A stretch of DNA of 64,000 nt from a virus. The notes beneath the pieces were generated by a model that was given only the letters and a program-made list of their open reading frames with translations, had not been told where the DNA came from and did not search any database. The DNA is taken from positions 1-64,000 of IMG/VR virus record IMGVR_UViG_3300033571_018680. One strand, written 5' to 3'. A program made the position numbers and the translations under genes. This document shows, one piece after another, positions 44,129 to 52,768 of the stretch (positions within the stretch are counted from its first letter, which is position 1; the number at the start of each line of letters is the position of its first letter).

Positions 44129-44443
44129 TTACTTATTACTTAAAAAATTGGTAATTATAATCAAATCTTCTTCATAATTACCTGTTAGATTACTCTCTAA
44201 TCCACCCGCTTTTAGATATTCATTATGTAATCTTATATAATCATCTTCAAAGAATAAGTCTTTTGTTAGATCATTTTTAGAACTACTATTTTCAACATCT
44301 TTAACATTAACTAATGATGTATCTGTTTGAGTAATTGTTTTATTTTGAAGTCTTGTTTCACCGTAAGCTGGCCCAATCGGACCTACCAATTCTGTTCCCG
44401 ATACTTCTTCATTTATAAAATCATTAAATTTTTTAATCTTCAT
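44129..44443 (-). CDS. Tagged hypothetical protein
   Basis: 104 residues from the ATG at 44443, which lies inside the last codons of the upstream gene. The longer start at 44497 would overlap that gene by 65 bases. It begins 'MKIKKFNDFINEEVSGTELV'; F-I-N-E at 9-12 is an excellent match to T4 'EFIAE'. The rest is polar with a helical end. Likely a packaged or core protein by this criterion. Confidence 0.6.
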   Translation of the reverse strand: MKIKKFNDFINEEVSGTELVGPIGPAYGETRLQNKTITQTDTSLVNVKDVENSSSKNDLTKDLFFEDDYIRLHNEYLKAGGLESNLTGNYEEDLIIITNFLSNK

Positions 44444-44891
44444 CTTTAGTTGGTATTTTTTCAAAATATTCATCTTGTTCTTGTAATGAATATTCATCTT
44501 TTTTGGTGTTATAGATTATATTGTAAAGGAATTTATCTTCTAATTTATGTTTATTGTCTCCTTTCATGATAACTATACAAGATTCATCTTCAAATGAGTT
44601 AGTTATTCCAATTATTGGCAAACCTATTTTACCATTTCTATCATGTAAGTCACATATTACCTTTTTACCTTTCTCTAAAAGAGAAGATATTTTACTAAAA
44701 GTAGTATTTTTTGAAAGATATAAGAAGTCTTTCATATCATCATCTTTGGTGTTTTGATATAAATCTAAAAACCTTTTCTCTCTTTCTGATAATTTAGATT
44801 TACCAGAAACTTTATCCAATATTCTATTCATTTCTATTTCTTTAACAGATTCACCAAATAAATAATATTTAAGTATTTTTTTAATTTTCAT
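44433..44891 (-). CDS. Hypothetical protein with ILDKV motif
   Basis: 152 residues. It starts 'MKIKKILKYYLFGESVKE', then 'RILDKVSGKSKLSEREKRFL', a short helical motif shared with 21323-21685. The C-terminal half is beta-rich ('KKVICDLHDRNGKIGLPIIG', 'ESCIVIMKGDNKHKLEDKFL'). The gene overlaps the following tagged gene by 11 bases. Function unknown. Confidence 0.5.
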   Translation of the reverse strand: MKIKKILKYYLFGESVKEIEMNRILDKVSGKSKLSEREKRFLDLYQNTKDDDMKDFLYLSKNTTFSKISSLLEKGKKVICDLHDRNGKIGLPIIGITNSFEDESCIVIMKGDNKHKLEDKFLYNIIYNTKKDEYSLQEQDEYFEKIPTKDED

Positions 44892-44945
44892 ATTATAAAA
44901 ATTCTTTTACTTTAAGTTATATATTAATTAAGGATATATGTTTTT

Positions 44946-44957
44946 TTATATATACTA
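44946..44957 (+). promoter_or_regulatory. TTATATATACTA element before 44976
   Basis: It lies 18 bases before the ATG at 44976, identical to the element before the sheath gene. Confidence 0.5.
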
Positions 44958-44975
44958 TGTAAAATTAATTTTTAA

Positions 44976-47900
44976 ATGGATAAGCAACTACTACAAGCTC
45001 TCGATAATCTATCTATCGCATTAGAGAAGATATCCGATACTCTAAATAAGAAGGATTCAAAATCATCTACTGGGAAGGCTATGGAGAGTGGTAATTTTGG
45101 AGGTCAGCTAAAAGAGATAAGTAATGGTATTAAAAAATTGATATCTGATAATCAAAAAATTCTTAAGAATCAGGATACTATTATAGCTCTATCAAAGAAA
45201 AAAGAGTCTGATAAAAAGACTGGTGTTTTAGAAGAAGCGGGTGGTGATAAGAAGAAGGAAAGCAATATTAAAAAAGGTGTTGGTACTATACTTTTAATTG
45301 CGGTTGCTGTTTTAGCAATTGGTATGGCATTTAAATTAGTTGGTAATGTAGACTTCTTATCGGTTGTTGGTCTGGCCTTAGCCATGACTCTTGTATCAAT
45401 AGCTTTTGAAAAAATATCTAAGTTAAAAATATCTACAAAAGATGCACTTAACACTTCTTATGTTTTACTAATTATAGCTGGTGTTATAACAATATCATCT
45501 TGGATATTAGCCTTAGTTATACCTCTTAGTTTTGGTAAAGCACTAACCGCGATATTAATTGCTGGAGTGTTTACTATTTTATCATACGGATTAAAGAATA
45601 TAATAACTGCTTTAAAGGGTGTTAATATATTTGCCTTAATGACAACTATGGAGTATTTACCATTTATATTCTTTGCTTTATCAACCGCAATCGCTTTATC
45701 ATCATATGTATTGGCATTGGTTTTACCACTTAGTTTTAGCAAGGCTATAACCGCTATTTTAATTGCGGCTGTATTTGCGGTAATATCTTATGGGTTGAAA
45801 AATATAATGACAGCTTTTAAAGGTGTTAAAATACTTGATATATTCGCAGCTGCTGAGTTTATACCTATGATATTTTTATCACTATCAACCGCTATAGCTT
45901 TGTCTTCATATGTATTAGCATTAGTTATGCCTATTGGACTTGGTCAGGCAATAACTGCTATTTTAATTGCGGCTGTATTTGCGGTAATATCATATGGATT
46001 AAAAAATATAATGAAATCATTTGAAGGTATTTCGGTTGACTCAATAGCTGAAGCTATTGTTGCAATACCATTTATATTTATAGGTCTTTCTTTTGCTATT
46101 GCTGCTTCATCTTGGTTATTAGCGATGGTTGTTCCTATAACATTTGCACAAGCTTTGACATCTATAGCTATATCTGTTGTTTTTGTTGTCTTATCATTTG
46201 CAGCGTCTCTTATATTAAAGGCAATTAGTGGAATAAGCAATTCTAAGTTGATAGCAGCATCTATAATAATGCCAATTTTATTCACTGCTATGTCACTTGC
46301 AATAATGGTTTCTTCATATTTACTTGCTCAGACACAGGAGATACCATTCATGAAATTACTTAGTATTCTTGGACTAGCAGTGACCGTTGCTGTCGCTGCC
46401 GTGGTTCTTGGATTAGCAGCCATAATACTAAATAAATTAGGAGGGATAACAGATTATATAAAGGGTGGAATAGCAATACTTATAATATCTGCTACTATTA
46501 TGGCAGCATCTTTAATTTTAAGTTATGGTACATATGATGAGGGTAAATATCCTAGCTGGGAATGGGCTCTTGGTGTTGGAATGAGTTTAGCCGCTTTTGG
46601 AATTGGTGCTGTTTTATTAGGAACACAAGTACTTAATCCTTTCTTCTATGCTGGGTTAGGTGTAATTTTACTTGTATCTGCTACTATTCTTGCAACATCA
46701 CTAATATTAGCTGAGGGTGAATATAATGAAAGTAAATTTCCATCAATGTCTTGGATGTTAGGTGCTACCGGAACTATATTAGCAATGTCTCTGGTGGCCG
46801 TTGCTATAGCATTCCTTTCACCTCTAATTGTACTTGGTTCTATTGCAATAATGACTGTTGCTCTAACTATTATGTTAGTAGATAAAGCATTATCGGAAGG
46901 TAAATTCAAATCATATCCATCAGATAAATGGATGTTAGGTGCTGTTAAAACGATACTTGAAATGTCTATGGTGGCTGTAGCATTGGCTATCTTCACGCCT
47001 TTAATTATTTTAGGATCTATTGCTATAATGACATCAGCTTTAACTATAATGTTGATTGATAAAGTATTTTCAGAGGGAAAATTTAAATCATATCCATCAG
47101 ATAAATGGATGAGTGGATCTACTAAATCAATATTGAAGATTGCTATGATATCTGTTGGGTTGGCTTTCTTCCTTCCTTTAATTATTTTAGGAGCTATTTC
47201 AATATTATTAACAGCCGCAAGTATAAAAGAAGTTGATGATATACTTAGAGAAGGTGAGTATAAAAAATATCCATCAAAAGAATGGATTGATGGTGTCTCG
47301 GAAACACTAACAAAGTGGACGGGTCTAATGGATAATATTTCATTTGGAGATGTTGTCGGTGGTGCGATAGCTGACTTTTTTGGTGGTGGATTAGGTGACA
47401 TAGCTGAGTCAATAGTATCAGTTGATAATATTCTAAAAACAGGAGATTATAAAACATATCCATCTAAACAATGGATAGACGGTGTGGGTCTTTCTTTAAT
47501 GTCAATGAGTAGTATAATGGCCGGTGATTTAGAGGTTGATGACGATATACTTGGTGTTGCTGATATGTTAGTTTTAATAGCAGCTAAGATAAAGGCTAAT
47601 ATTGCGGTATTCAATTCTAGTATTAATCCTGGTTTTATGAAATCAATAGCATCAAATATAACATCATATGTTGAATTAGCTAAATATGTAGCTGGTAACT
47701 ATCCAGGTCAAAAAGGTGGATTGGTTGGTGCTGTTCAGGGTATGTTATTTGGAGCAGATTCGACTCAAGATCCAATGGATAGAGTAGTTAATGGAATGGT
47801 TAAATTAGGAAATGCTTATGCTAAATTAAGTCAGTCTATACAGAATTTTGGTAATGCGATTAATGCTATTGATGCTGAGAAATTATCAGCTATTAAATCA

Positions 47901-48218
47901 TTCACATCAAATGTAATTTTAATGTCTTTAATGGATCCTGATATGTTTGAGGACATGTTAGATAGATTAGAGGATAAAGCAGGTGTATTTGTTGATGCTA
48001 TAAATGAAATAGACTCGGATAAAGAGGATGTTAAAAAACCAGCAAGTGTTAATGCTGGCAAGGGAGCAAAAACACCACCAGATCCAAATCAACAAAAAAT
48101 GATTCAGTTATTAACCGCTATGGATGCTAAGTTAGGTACAATTGCTAAAAACTCTGGAACATTAGCAGACTACACAAATGAGTTAAGAACATCTTCTGGT
48201 GTTAAAGTAAAAAAATAA
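44976..48218 (+). CDS. Membrane-segment-rich repeat protein, candidate tape measure
   Basis: 1080 residues. The first 100 are a coiled coil. Residues 105-760 hold many hydrophobic segments in internal repeats: 'AILIAAVFAVISYGLKNIM' recurs about every 69 residues, and 'GKFKSYPSDKWM' with a following hydrophobic pair recurs every 59. The last 250 are soluble and helical. A long protein with repeated hydrophobic helices between soluble ends, within tail genes, fits a tape measure. A second view is a membrane-inserting ejection protein. No lysozyme-like domain was seen. Confidence 0.55.
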   Translation: MDKQLLQALDNLSIALEKISDTLNKKDSKSSTGKAMESGNFGGQLKEISNGIKKLISDNQKILKNQDTIIALSKKKESDKKTGVLEEAGGDKKKESNIKKGVGTILLIAVAVLAIGMAFKLVGNVDFLSVVGLALAMTLVSIAFEKISKLKISTKDALNTSYVLLIIAGVITISSWILALVIPLSFGKALTAILIAGVFTILSYGLKNIITALKGVNIFALMTTMEYLPFIFFALSTAIALSSYVLALVLPLSFSKAITAILIAAVFAVISYGLKNIMTAFKGVKILDIFAAAEFIPMIFLSLSTAIALSSYVLALVMPIGLGQAITAILIAAVFAVISYGLKNIMKSFEGISVDSIAEAIVAIPFIFIGLSFAIAASSWLLAMVVPITFAQALTSIAISVVFVVLSFAASLILKAISGISNSKLIAASIIMPILFTAMSLAIMVSSYLLAQTQEIPFMKLLSILGLAVTVAVAAVVLGLAAIILNKLGGITDYIKGGIAILIISATIMAASLILSYGTYDEGKYPSWEWALGVGMSLAAFGIGAVLLGTQVLNPFFYAGLGVILLVSATILATSLILAEGEYNESKFPSMSWMLGATGTILAMSLVAVAIAFLSPLIVLGSIAIMTVALTIMLVDKALSEGKFKSYPSDKWMLGAVKTILEMSMVAVALAIFTPLIILGSIAIMTSALTIMLIDKVFSEGKFKSYPSDKWMSGSTKSILKIAMISVGLAFFLPLIILGAISILLTAASIKEVDDILREGEYKKYPSKEWIDGVSETLTKWTGLMDNISFGDVVGGAIADFFGGGLGDIAESIVSVDNILKTGDYKTYPSKQWIDGVGLSLMSMSSIMAGDLEVDDDILGVADMLVLIAAKIKANIAVFNSSINPGFMKSIASNITSYVELAKYVAGNYPGQKGGLVGAVQGMLFGADSTQDPMDRVVNGMVKLGNAYAKLSQSIQNFGNAINAIDAEKLSAIKSFTSNVILMSLMDPDMFEDMLDRLEDKAGVFVDAINEIDSDKEDVKKPASVNAGKGAKTPPDPNQQKMIQLLTAMDAKLGTIAKNSGTLADYTNELRTSSGVKVKK

Positions 48219-48250
48219 TAAACAAATAATACTTATTTCATATAATTGAT

Positions 48251-48682
48251 ATGAAGAACATTTCTTTATTCAAGAAAATTAAACTTTTTAGAGAGTTTAA
48301 AAAGCAGATTAAAAACAGTAAAGAAGATTTAGAAAGAACTCTAAATATAAGAGTTGATAAGTCTTATAGACTATACACTGTTTTAAACATACCTGAAGAC
48401 TTGGTAGGTGAGGCTTATAGTCTTAAAAAATCCGATATTGATAGAATATCTGAAAATTTTACAAGAGAATATACACTTGGTGTGTCTAGATTTTTAGATA
48501 CAAAGGGATTAAAAGAACTTTATGAGATATATGAGATTAGAAAAGTTGATAAATATTCTTATCTAATTGTTATAGGATATTCTTTATTTAAAAGTAATAA
48601 GTATTATGATACTTTATATTATAGAGTTATACCTGGTGGTATTATACTTTCTATTATTTTATCTCTTATTTTACTACTATAA
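48251..48682 (+). CDS. Hypothetical tail-anchored protein
   Basis: 143 residues, basic helical N-terminal part, with a C-terminal membrane segment ('GGIILSIILSLILLL'). No family recognised. It lies 32 bases after the tape-measure candidate on the same strand. Confidence 0.5.
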   Translation: MKNISLFKKIKLFREFKKQIKNSKEDLERTLNIRVDKSYRLYTVLNIPEDLVGEAYSLKKSDIDRISENFTREYTLGVSRFLDTKGLKELYEIYEIRKVDKYSYLIVIGYSLFKSNKYYDTLYYRVIPGGIILSIILSLILLL

Positions 48683-48734
48683 CTAAACTTTTTAATCATT
48701 TTCAATTATAAAAAAAAACAAAAACAAAATAAAT

Positions 48735-49166
48735 ATGGATAATTTCTATGAATTGTCGGAAGACACAATATCTAAATTTTTAGAGGTTTTTAATAAAAAA
48801 ACTTTCCCAGTTTCTATCAAATTTCAATTTGAAGGAGATGAAAAACAAAAAGAACTTATTAAAATATCAGTAATCCCACCAAAGTACCAATTTATAATTG
48901 GTAAGGATTTATTAGTATCAATTAATGAAGATATTCTAAATGTATTTGATGACGAATCAGTAACTATTTTACTTGAACAAGAAATTGACAAAATCAATAT
49001 GAATATTGAGACTGGTAAAATTAAACTTGTTAAAACAGATTTAAATACATTCTCATCACTTGTAAATAAGTATGGTGTTGAAAAAGTAGCTAGAGCTAAT
49101 AAGGTTGAAGAACTTTATAAAGAACAACAAAAAGATGCTGCTCAAGACGAAGAATTTATTGTATAA
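48735..49166 (+). CDS. Hypothetical protein, weakly like phage metallopeptidase-type proteins
   Basis: 143 residues. 'ISVIPPKYQFIIGKDLLVSI' and 'DDESVTILLEQEIDKINMNI' followed by 'TGKIKLVKTDLNTFSSLVNK' recalls a phage family in which the middle helix carries a His-Glu zinc site. That site is not present here, so any peptidase activity is unlikely. First gene of a tight run of three. Confidence 0.45.
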   Translation: MDNFYELSEDTISKFLEVFNKKTFPVSIKFQFEGDEKQKELIKISVIPPKYQFIIGKDLLVSINEDILNVFDDESVTILLEQEIDKINMNIETGKIKLVKTDLNTFSSLVNKYGVEKVARANKVEELYKEQQKDAAQDEEFIV

Positions 49167-49180
49167 AAATATAAATCAAA

Positions 49181-49432
49181 ATGAGTATTACACACGGACA
49201 ACATCACGGTCAAAACTATGTTTCGGCTTTGAAGAAGAAATATGAGTTTCAAATGGAAGAAGCAAAGGCAAATTTAGCACTTTACTTTTCAAATACAAAT
49301 CTTGCAGCAATTGGAGAACACTCTGATCTATTAACAGAACATGATAAGTGGATTGAACAATATGCAAATGCTAAAGATAAATTAGAGACACTGATGTCTT
49401 TGTATGACACAGTAACCAATATTAACGGATAA
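49181..49432 (+). CDS. Small helical protein
   Basis: 83 residues with 'MSITHGQHHGQNYVSALKKK' at the start, then a long helix. It starts 14 bases after the previous gene. Function not recognised. Confidence 0.5.
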   Translation: MSITHGQHHGQNYVSALKKKYEFQMEEAKANLALYFSNTNLAAIGEHSDLLTEHDKWIEQYANAKDKLETLMSLYDTVTNING

Positions 49433-49450
49433 AAATAAAAAATAAATAAT

Positions 49451-50089
49451 ATGAAAATAGAAACTAATGTAATTAAACCAGAAATTAAATTTCTTGAGAA
49501 TGATGTTGAAAATATCATCATTACTCCTGAATATGAATCACCGCTTGATTCTAAACTTCAAGGAGTTGAAGAATTTATGAAGGCTAATGGTGGTAAAGGA
49601 AAGTCAGAATCTGAAAAAGATGAACTTTATAAACAATCACAACAATTGTGGCAAGATTTAGCTCTTTGTTTAAGAGATACAAAATATAATTTCCATCTTA
49701 ACAGACCACAGTGGAAATTTTTAACTGATTTAGTTCTGGTTAAACTAGAATATGATGTGAATACTGTTTTCTTTGCAATAGAACTAACAGATCTTTTGGG
49801 CTCTATGAAAGATGTTAAATATTCAAATGATAAAGACCTAATTGCTTTTCCAGTTAATGCAACTGAAATCACTTATATCTATCATTTAATATCAAAACAC
49901 AATGTAAAGGGTTTATCAAAAGATTCTTATACATTCGCACAGATTCTTAAAAGAATTGGTGCTATCAGTAAGGTATTTAATTACTATGATACAACAATTA
50001 AAAATCTTTCAACTGAAATCCAAGATTGGATTACTTCACTTGAAGATGGTGTTACCATAGAAGGTAAAGCAGAATCAGAAACTGTTTAA
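49451..50089 (+). CDS. Hypothetical protein
   Basis: 212 residues, mostly helical, no membrane segment. 'LYKQSQQLWQDLALCLRDTK' and 'WKFLTDLVLVKLEYDVNTVF' are the most distinctive parts. Last gene of a three-gene run; the short spacing (14 and 18 bases) suggests co-transcription and linked function. Not recognised. Confidence 0.5.
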   Translation: MKIETNVIKPEIKFLENDVENIIITPEYESPLDSKLQGVEEFMKANGGKGKSESEKDELYKQSQQLWQDLALCLRDTKYNFHLNRPQWKFLTDLVLVKLEYDVNTVFFAIELTDLLGSMKDVKYSNDKDLIAFPVNATEITYIYHLISKHNVKGLSKDSYTFAQILKRIGAISKVFNYYDTTIKNLSTEIQDWITSLEDGVTIEGKAESETV

Positions 50090-50110
50090 TATAAATAAAA
50101 TAGAAATTAA

Positions 50111-50144
50111 TAAAAGTGGTACTTATTAGTACCACTTTTATTAT
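50111..50144. terminator. Terminator after the 48735-50089 run
   Basis: ATAAAAGTGGTACT/AGTACCACTTTTAT hairpin followed by TTAT. It merges with the AT-rich element that precedes 50156. Confidence 0.75.
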
Positions 50145-50152
50145 ATATACTA
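50141..50152 (+). promoter_or_regulatory. TTATATATACTA element before 50156
   Basis: It lies only three bases before the ATG at 50156, directly after the terminator stem. Confidence 0.4.
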
Positions 50153-50155
50153 ATA

Positions 50156-50359
50156 ATGAATTCAATACATGTTACATCTAAAACAAGTTCTATTAGAGCT
50201 ACTTGGACTCGTGAATTATCAGAGGATTTGAATATGTATCATGGGTTGGATTTTGAAGATGAGCTATCTCAAATTCTAAAGAAAGAACTACTAAAAGAAA
50301 GATGTAGTGATAGAAAAAAATCTATTAATAAAATTTTCAAACTACAAAAAACATCATAG
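50156..50359 (+). CDS. Small hypothetical protein
   Basis: 67 residues, starting 'MNSIHVTSKTSSIRATWTRE' and continuing 'LNMYHGLDFEDELSQILKKE'. The pattern R-A-T-W-T-R-E with an acidic helix is one I have seen in small phage proteins without known function. It lies 20 bases before the polymerase-like gene. Confidence 0.5.
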   Translation: MNSIHVTSKTSSIRATWTRELSEDLNMYHGLDFEDELSQILKKELLKERCSDRKKSINKIFKLQKTS

Positions 50360-50379
50360 TAAATTTTGATATAAATACT

Positions 50380-51618
50380 ATGAATGTACTCAGTGTTGTT
50401 AATTACTCTAAAATAAATCCCAATATATCAGTTATTAAATCTAAACTAGAAAACAAAAACAATAGTTTACAATTTCTTCCTCAAATTTTAGATAATTTAT
50501 CAAAAGATAAAAACTTTAATTATAAAAATCAAAAATTAAAATCAGCTTATGCAATAGATATTGTTCATAATTTGATTTTAAAATATTATTTCAAAAAAGA
50601 AAATAAATTTCATTTACTAGCAACTATTCTTAAAGAGAAGTATGGTTATCTTTATAACTACTACATTGATTACTTAATTGAGAGAAATATTATATTACTT
50701 CTTTCAAATCACCAGAAAGGTAAAAGTTCAAGAGTGTATTCGATAAATGAATCAGTTCTTAGAGGCAAAATCACAAGATATAATAATAAAGACAAAGTAC
50801 TCCTAAAGAAGTATAAATCTAAAGTATCTCAAATAGAAGAAAATGATATTGAAAGTTCTTTAATAGATGTTGATATTAAAAGAAAACTAGTTAGTGATTT
50901 ATTTGGTATTCAAATAGAATTTGATAGGTCAATTTTCTATTTAGATAGTCTTAAAAATGAAGATATGGATATTTATAATAGAAATAAATATTCAGTAGAA
51001 TGTGTTAAAGAAGGTCATATATTTTATCACTTTGATAATTATGGCAGAATGCACACTAACTTTACTATACTTAAGGCTTTTATTAGAAAGAATTGTTTAT
51101 TAATTGATGGTGAAGAAACTTGTGAAATGGATATTAAAAATAGTCAGCCTCTTTTCTTATCAAAATTAATACAAGATAGTAATACAAAGTGGGTTGATAA
51201 AGATGAATTTGAGTTATTCAAGAGTCTAACTATTAACGGTAACTTCTATCAATATATTATGGATAACATTAAAACAAAAGATAGAGGTATGGTTAAAGAA
51301 TTAACATATAAAGTTCTCTTTGGTAGAAATGGTGCTACTAGCAAAGCTGATAAGATATTTATTAGTTTATTTCCCACAATACATAACTTTATTAAGTTAT
51401 ATAAAAAAGATCATAATGATTATAAAATATTAGCCTATGATTTACAAAAAGCTGAATCTAGTTTAATATTCAATAAGATAATTAGACAAGTTATGAACTT
51501 ATATCCAGATATTAAGATTGTTACAGTTCATGATAGTATAATTGTACCTAAAAAAAATAAAGAAGAGGTTTTGGCTATTTTTCAAACTAAACTTTATGAA
51601 GAATTCGGATTAATATAG
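50380..51618 (+). CDS. PolA-superfamily palm-domain protein, polymerase-like
   Basis: 412 residues. Three motifs in the right order fit the A-family/single-subunit polymerase palm: motif A 'CEMDIKNSQPLFL' (D251), motif B 'DRGMVKELTYKVLFGRNG' (K306, F314-G315) and motif C 'IVTVHDSIIVP' (H384, D385). 'YGRMHTNFTILKAFIRKN' before motif A parallels the G-R strand of T7-like enzymes. The N-terminal 200 residues are basic and helical and have no 3'-5' exonuclease motifs. It is half the length of T7 or E. coli PolI. It may be a primase, a repair polymerase or a template-independent enzyme; which one is unknown. Confidence 0.55.
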   Translation: MNVLSVVNYSKINPNISVIKSKLENKNNSLQFLPQILDNLSKDKNFNYKNQKLKSAYAIDIVHNLILKYYFKKENKFHLLATILKEKYGYLYNYYIDYLIERNIILLLSNHQKGKSSRVYSINESVLRGKITRYNNKDKVLLKKYKSKVSQIEENDIESSLIDVDIKRKLVSDLFGIQIEFDRSIFYLDSLKNEDMDIYNRNKYSVECVKEGHIFYHFDNYGRMHTNFTILKAFIRKNCLLIDGEETCEMDIKNSQPLFLSKLIQDSNTKWVDKDEFELFKSLTINGNFYQYIMDNIKTKDRGMVKELTYKVLFGRNGATSKADKIFISLFPTIHNFIKLYKKDHNDYKILAYDLQKAESSLIFNKIIRQVMNLYPDIKIVTVHDSIIVPKKNKEEVLAIFQTKLYEEFGLI

Positions 51619-51619
51619 T

Positions 51620-52576
51620 ATGAAAAAGATTTTATTTCTATGTGCTCAACCAGATGTACCTTATTTTCATTGGCAGGTTGAGGTTATGATTCATAACTTT
51701 ATGAAAGTTGGAATAAATCCAAATCATATTGAGATTTTATTTTCATATGATTCATCTCCATCTAATCAAGGCAGAGAACTAGCCAGTAGATATCCTTATG
51801 TTAGATTCTTCTTTTACAAAAGAACAATTTTAGATAATGGTGGTTATATACCTATACTTAGACCAGATATCATAGAACAACATTTTATGAGTTATCCAGA
51901 GTTATCTAATGAAACTATTTTTTATCATGATTCGGATATTGTATTCAGAGAACTTCCAGATTTTAATTCTATGAATAATGATGATATATGGTACCTAAGT
52001 GATACTATATCTTATATATGTGCTGATTATATAAAATCTAAATCAACTGAATTATTTATTGAGATGTGTAGAATATCCGATATTGATCCTCAATTAGTAG
52101 AATCAAATAATTCTAATTCAGGTGGTGCTCAGTATCTAATGAAAGGTGTTGATTCTGAATATTGGAGAGAAGTTAAAGAAAAGGCTTTAGCTTTATATAA
52201 ATATATGTCTAATAGAGAAAACATTGAAAGAAGGTCATTAACACCTGAAAAACTAGTTAATTATAATCCTATACAAAAATGGTGTGCTGATATGTGGGCT
52301 GTCCTATGGATGTCTCTAAAAAGAGGAAATAAAGTTCAAATATCCAAAGAGTTAAATTTTAGTTGGGGAACATCACCAATTTCCGATTATAATTCATGTA
52401 AGATATTTCATAATGCTGGTGTTACAACATCTAGTGGTGGTTTATTTTATAAAGGCGAGTTTATTAATAAGAATCCATTTGAAGAGGATCTTTCCTTTGT
52501 TAAAAAAGACACCGCATCTTTTAAATATGTAGAGGCAATTTTATATGCTAAAGATATGAGAAATAAGCCTTTATAG
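51620..52576 (+). CDS. Glycosyltransferase-like protein
   Basis: 318 residues. 'IFYHDSDIVFRELPDF' near residue 105 holds the D-x-D metal site of a GT-A fold; 'LFLCAQPDVPYFHWQVEVMI' at the start is a Rossmann-like strand. A later 'FHNAGVTTSSGGLFYKGEF' may contain the acceptor region. It starts two bases after the polymerase-like gene, so they are co-transcribed. First member of the glycan cassette. Donor and acceptor unknown. Confidence 0.65.
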   Translation: MKKILFLCAQPDVPYFHWQVEVMIHNFMKVGINPNHIEILFSYDSSPSNQGRELASRYPYVRFFFYKRTILDNGGYIPILRPDIIEQHFMSYPELSNETIFYHDSDIVFRELPDFNSMNNDDIWYLSDTISYICADYIKSKSTELFIEMCRISDIDPQLVESNNSNSGGAQYLMKGVDSEYWREVKEKALALYKYMSNRENIERRSLTPEKLVNYNPIQKWCADMWAVLWMSLKRGNKVQISKELNFSWGTSPISDYNSCKIFHNAGVTTSSGGLFYKGEFINKNPFEEDLSFVKKDTASFKYVEAILYAKDMRNKPL

Positions 52577-52600
52577 TTTTTTAAATAAATATATACCTTT

Positions 52601-52750
52601 GTGAAAAGGTTTTATCTAAAATATAAACATGAGACTATAAATGTAGTTGATTTGAATACTTTAGAAGAAGCTATTTCCTATTTCAGTAAGATAAAAAAAT
52701 TATCTGTAAGTAATTTGTTGAAAATCTATATTGTCACAGACCAACATTAG
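52601..52750 (+). CDS. Short GTG-start ORF
   Basis: 49 residues starting at GTG (52601) and ending at TAG (52748-52750). The product begins 'VKRFYLKYKHETINVVDLNT' and continues 'LEEAISYFSKIKKLS', a beta-alpha layout with good amino acid make-up and third-position A/T bias. It fills the gap between the glycosyltransferase and the 178-residue gene. Function unknown. Confidence 0.5.
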   Translation: MKRFYLKYKHETINVVDLNTLEEAISYFSKIKKLSVSNLLKIYIVTDQH

Positions 52751-52755
52751 ACTTT

Positions 52756-52765
52756 TAATATATAC
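52756..52765 (+). promoter_or_regulatory. TAATATATAC element before 52769
   Basis: Three bases separate it from the ATG at 52769. Confidence 0.4.
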
Positions 52766-52768
52766 ATA

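Noticed and set aside
46646-47401. 251-codon minus-strand open frame
   Set aside because: It is antisense to the membrane-repeat protein and open only because hydrophobic codons are free of antisense stops. The codon bias fits the plus strand.
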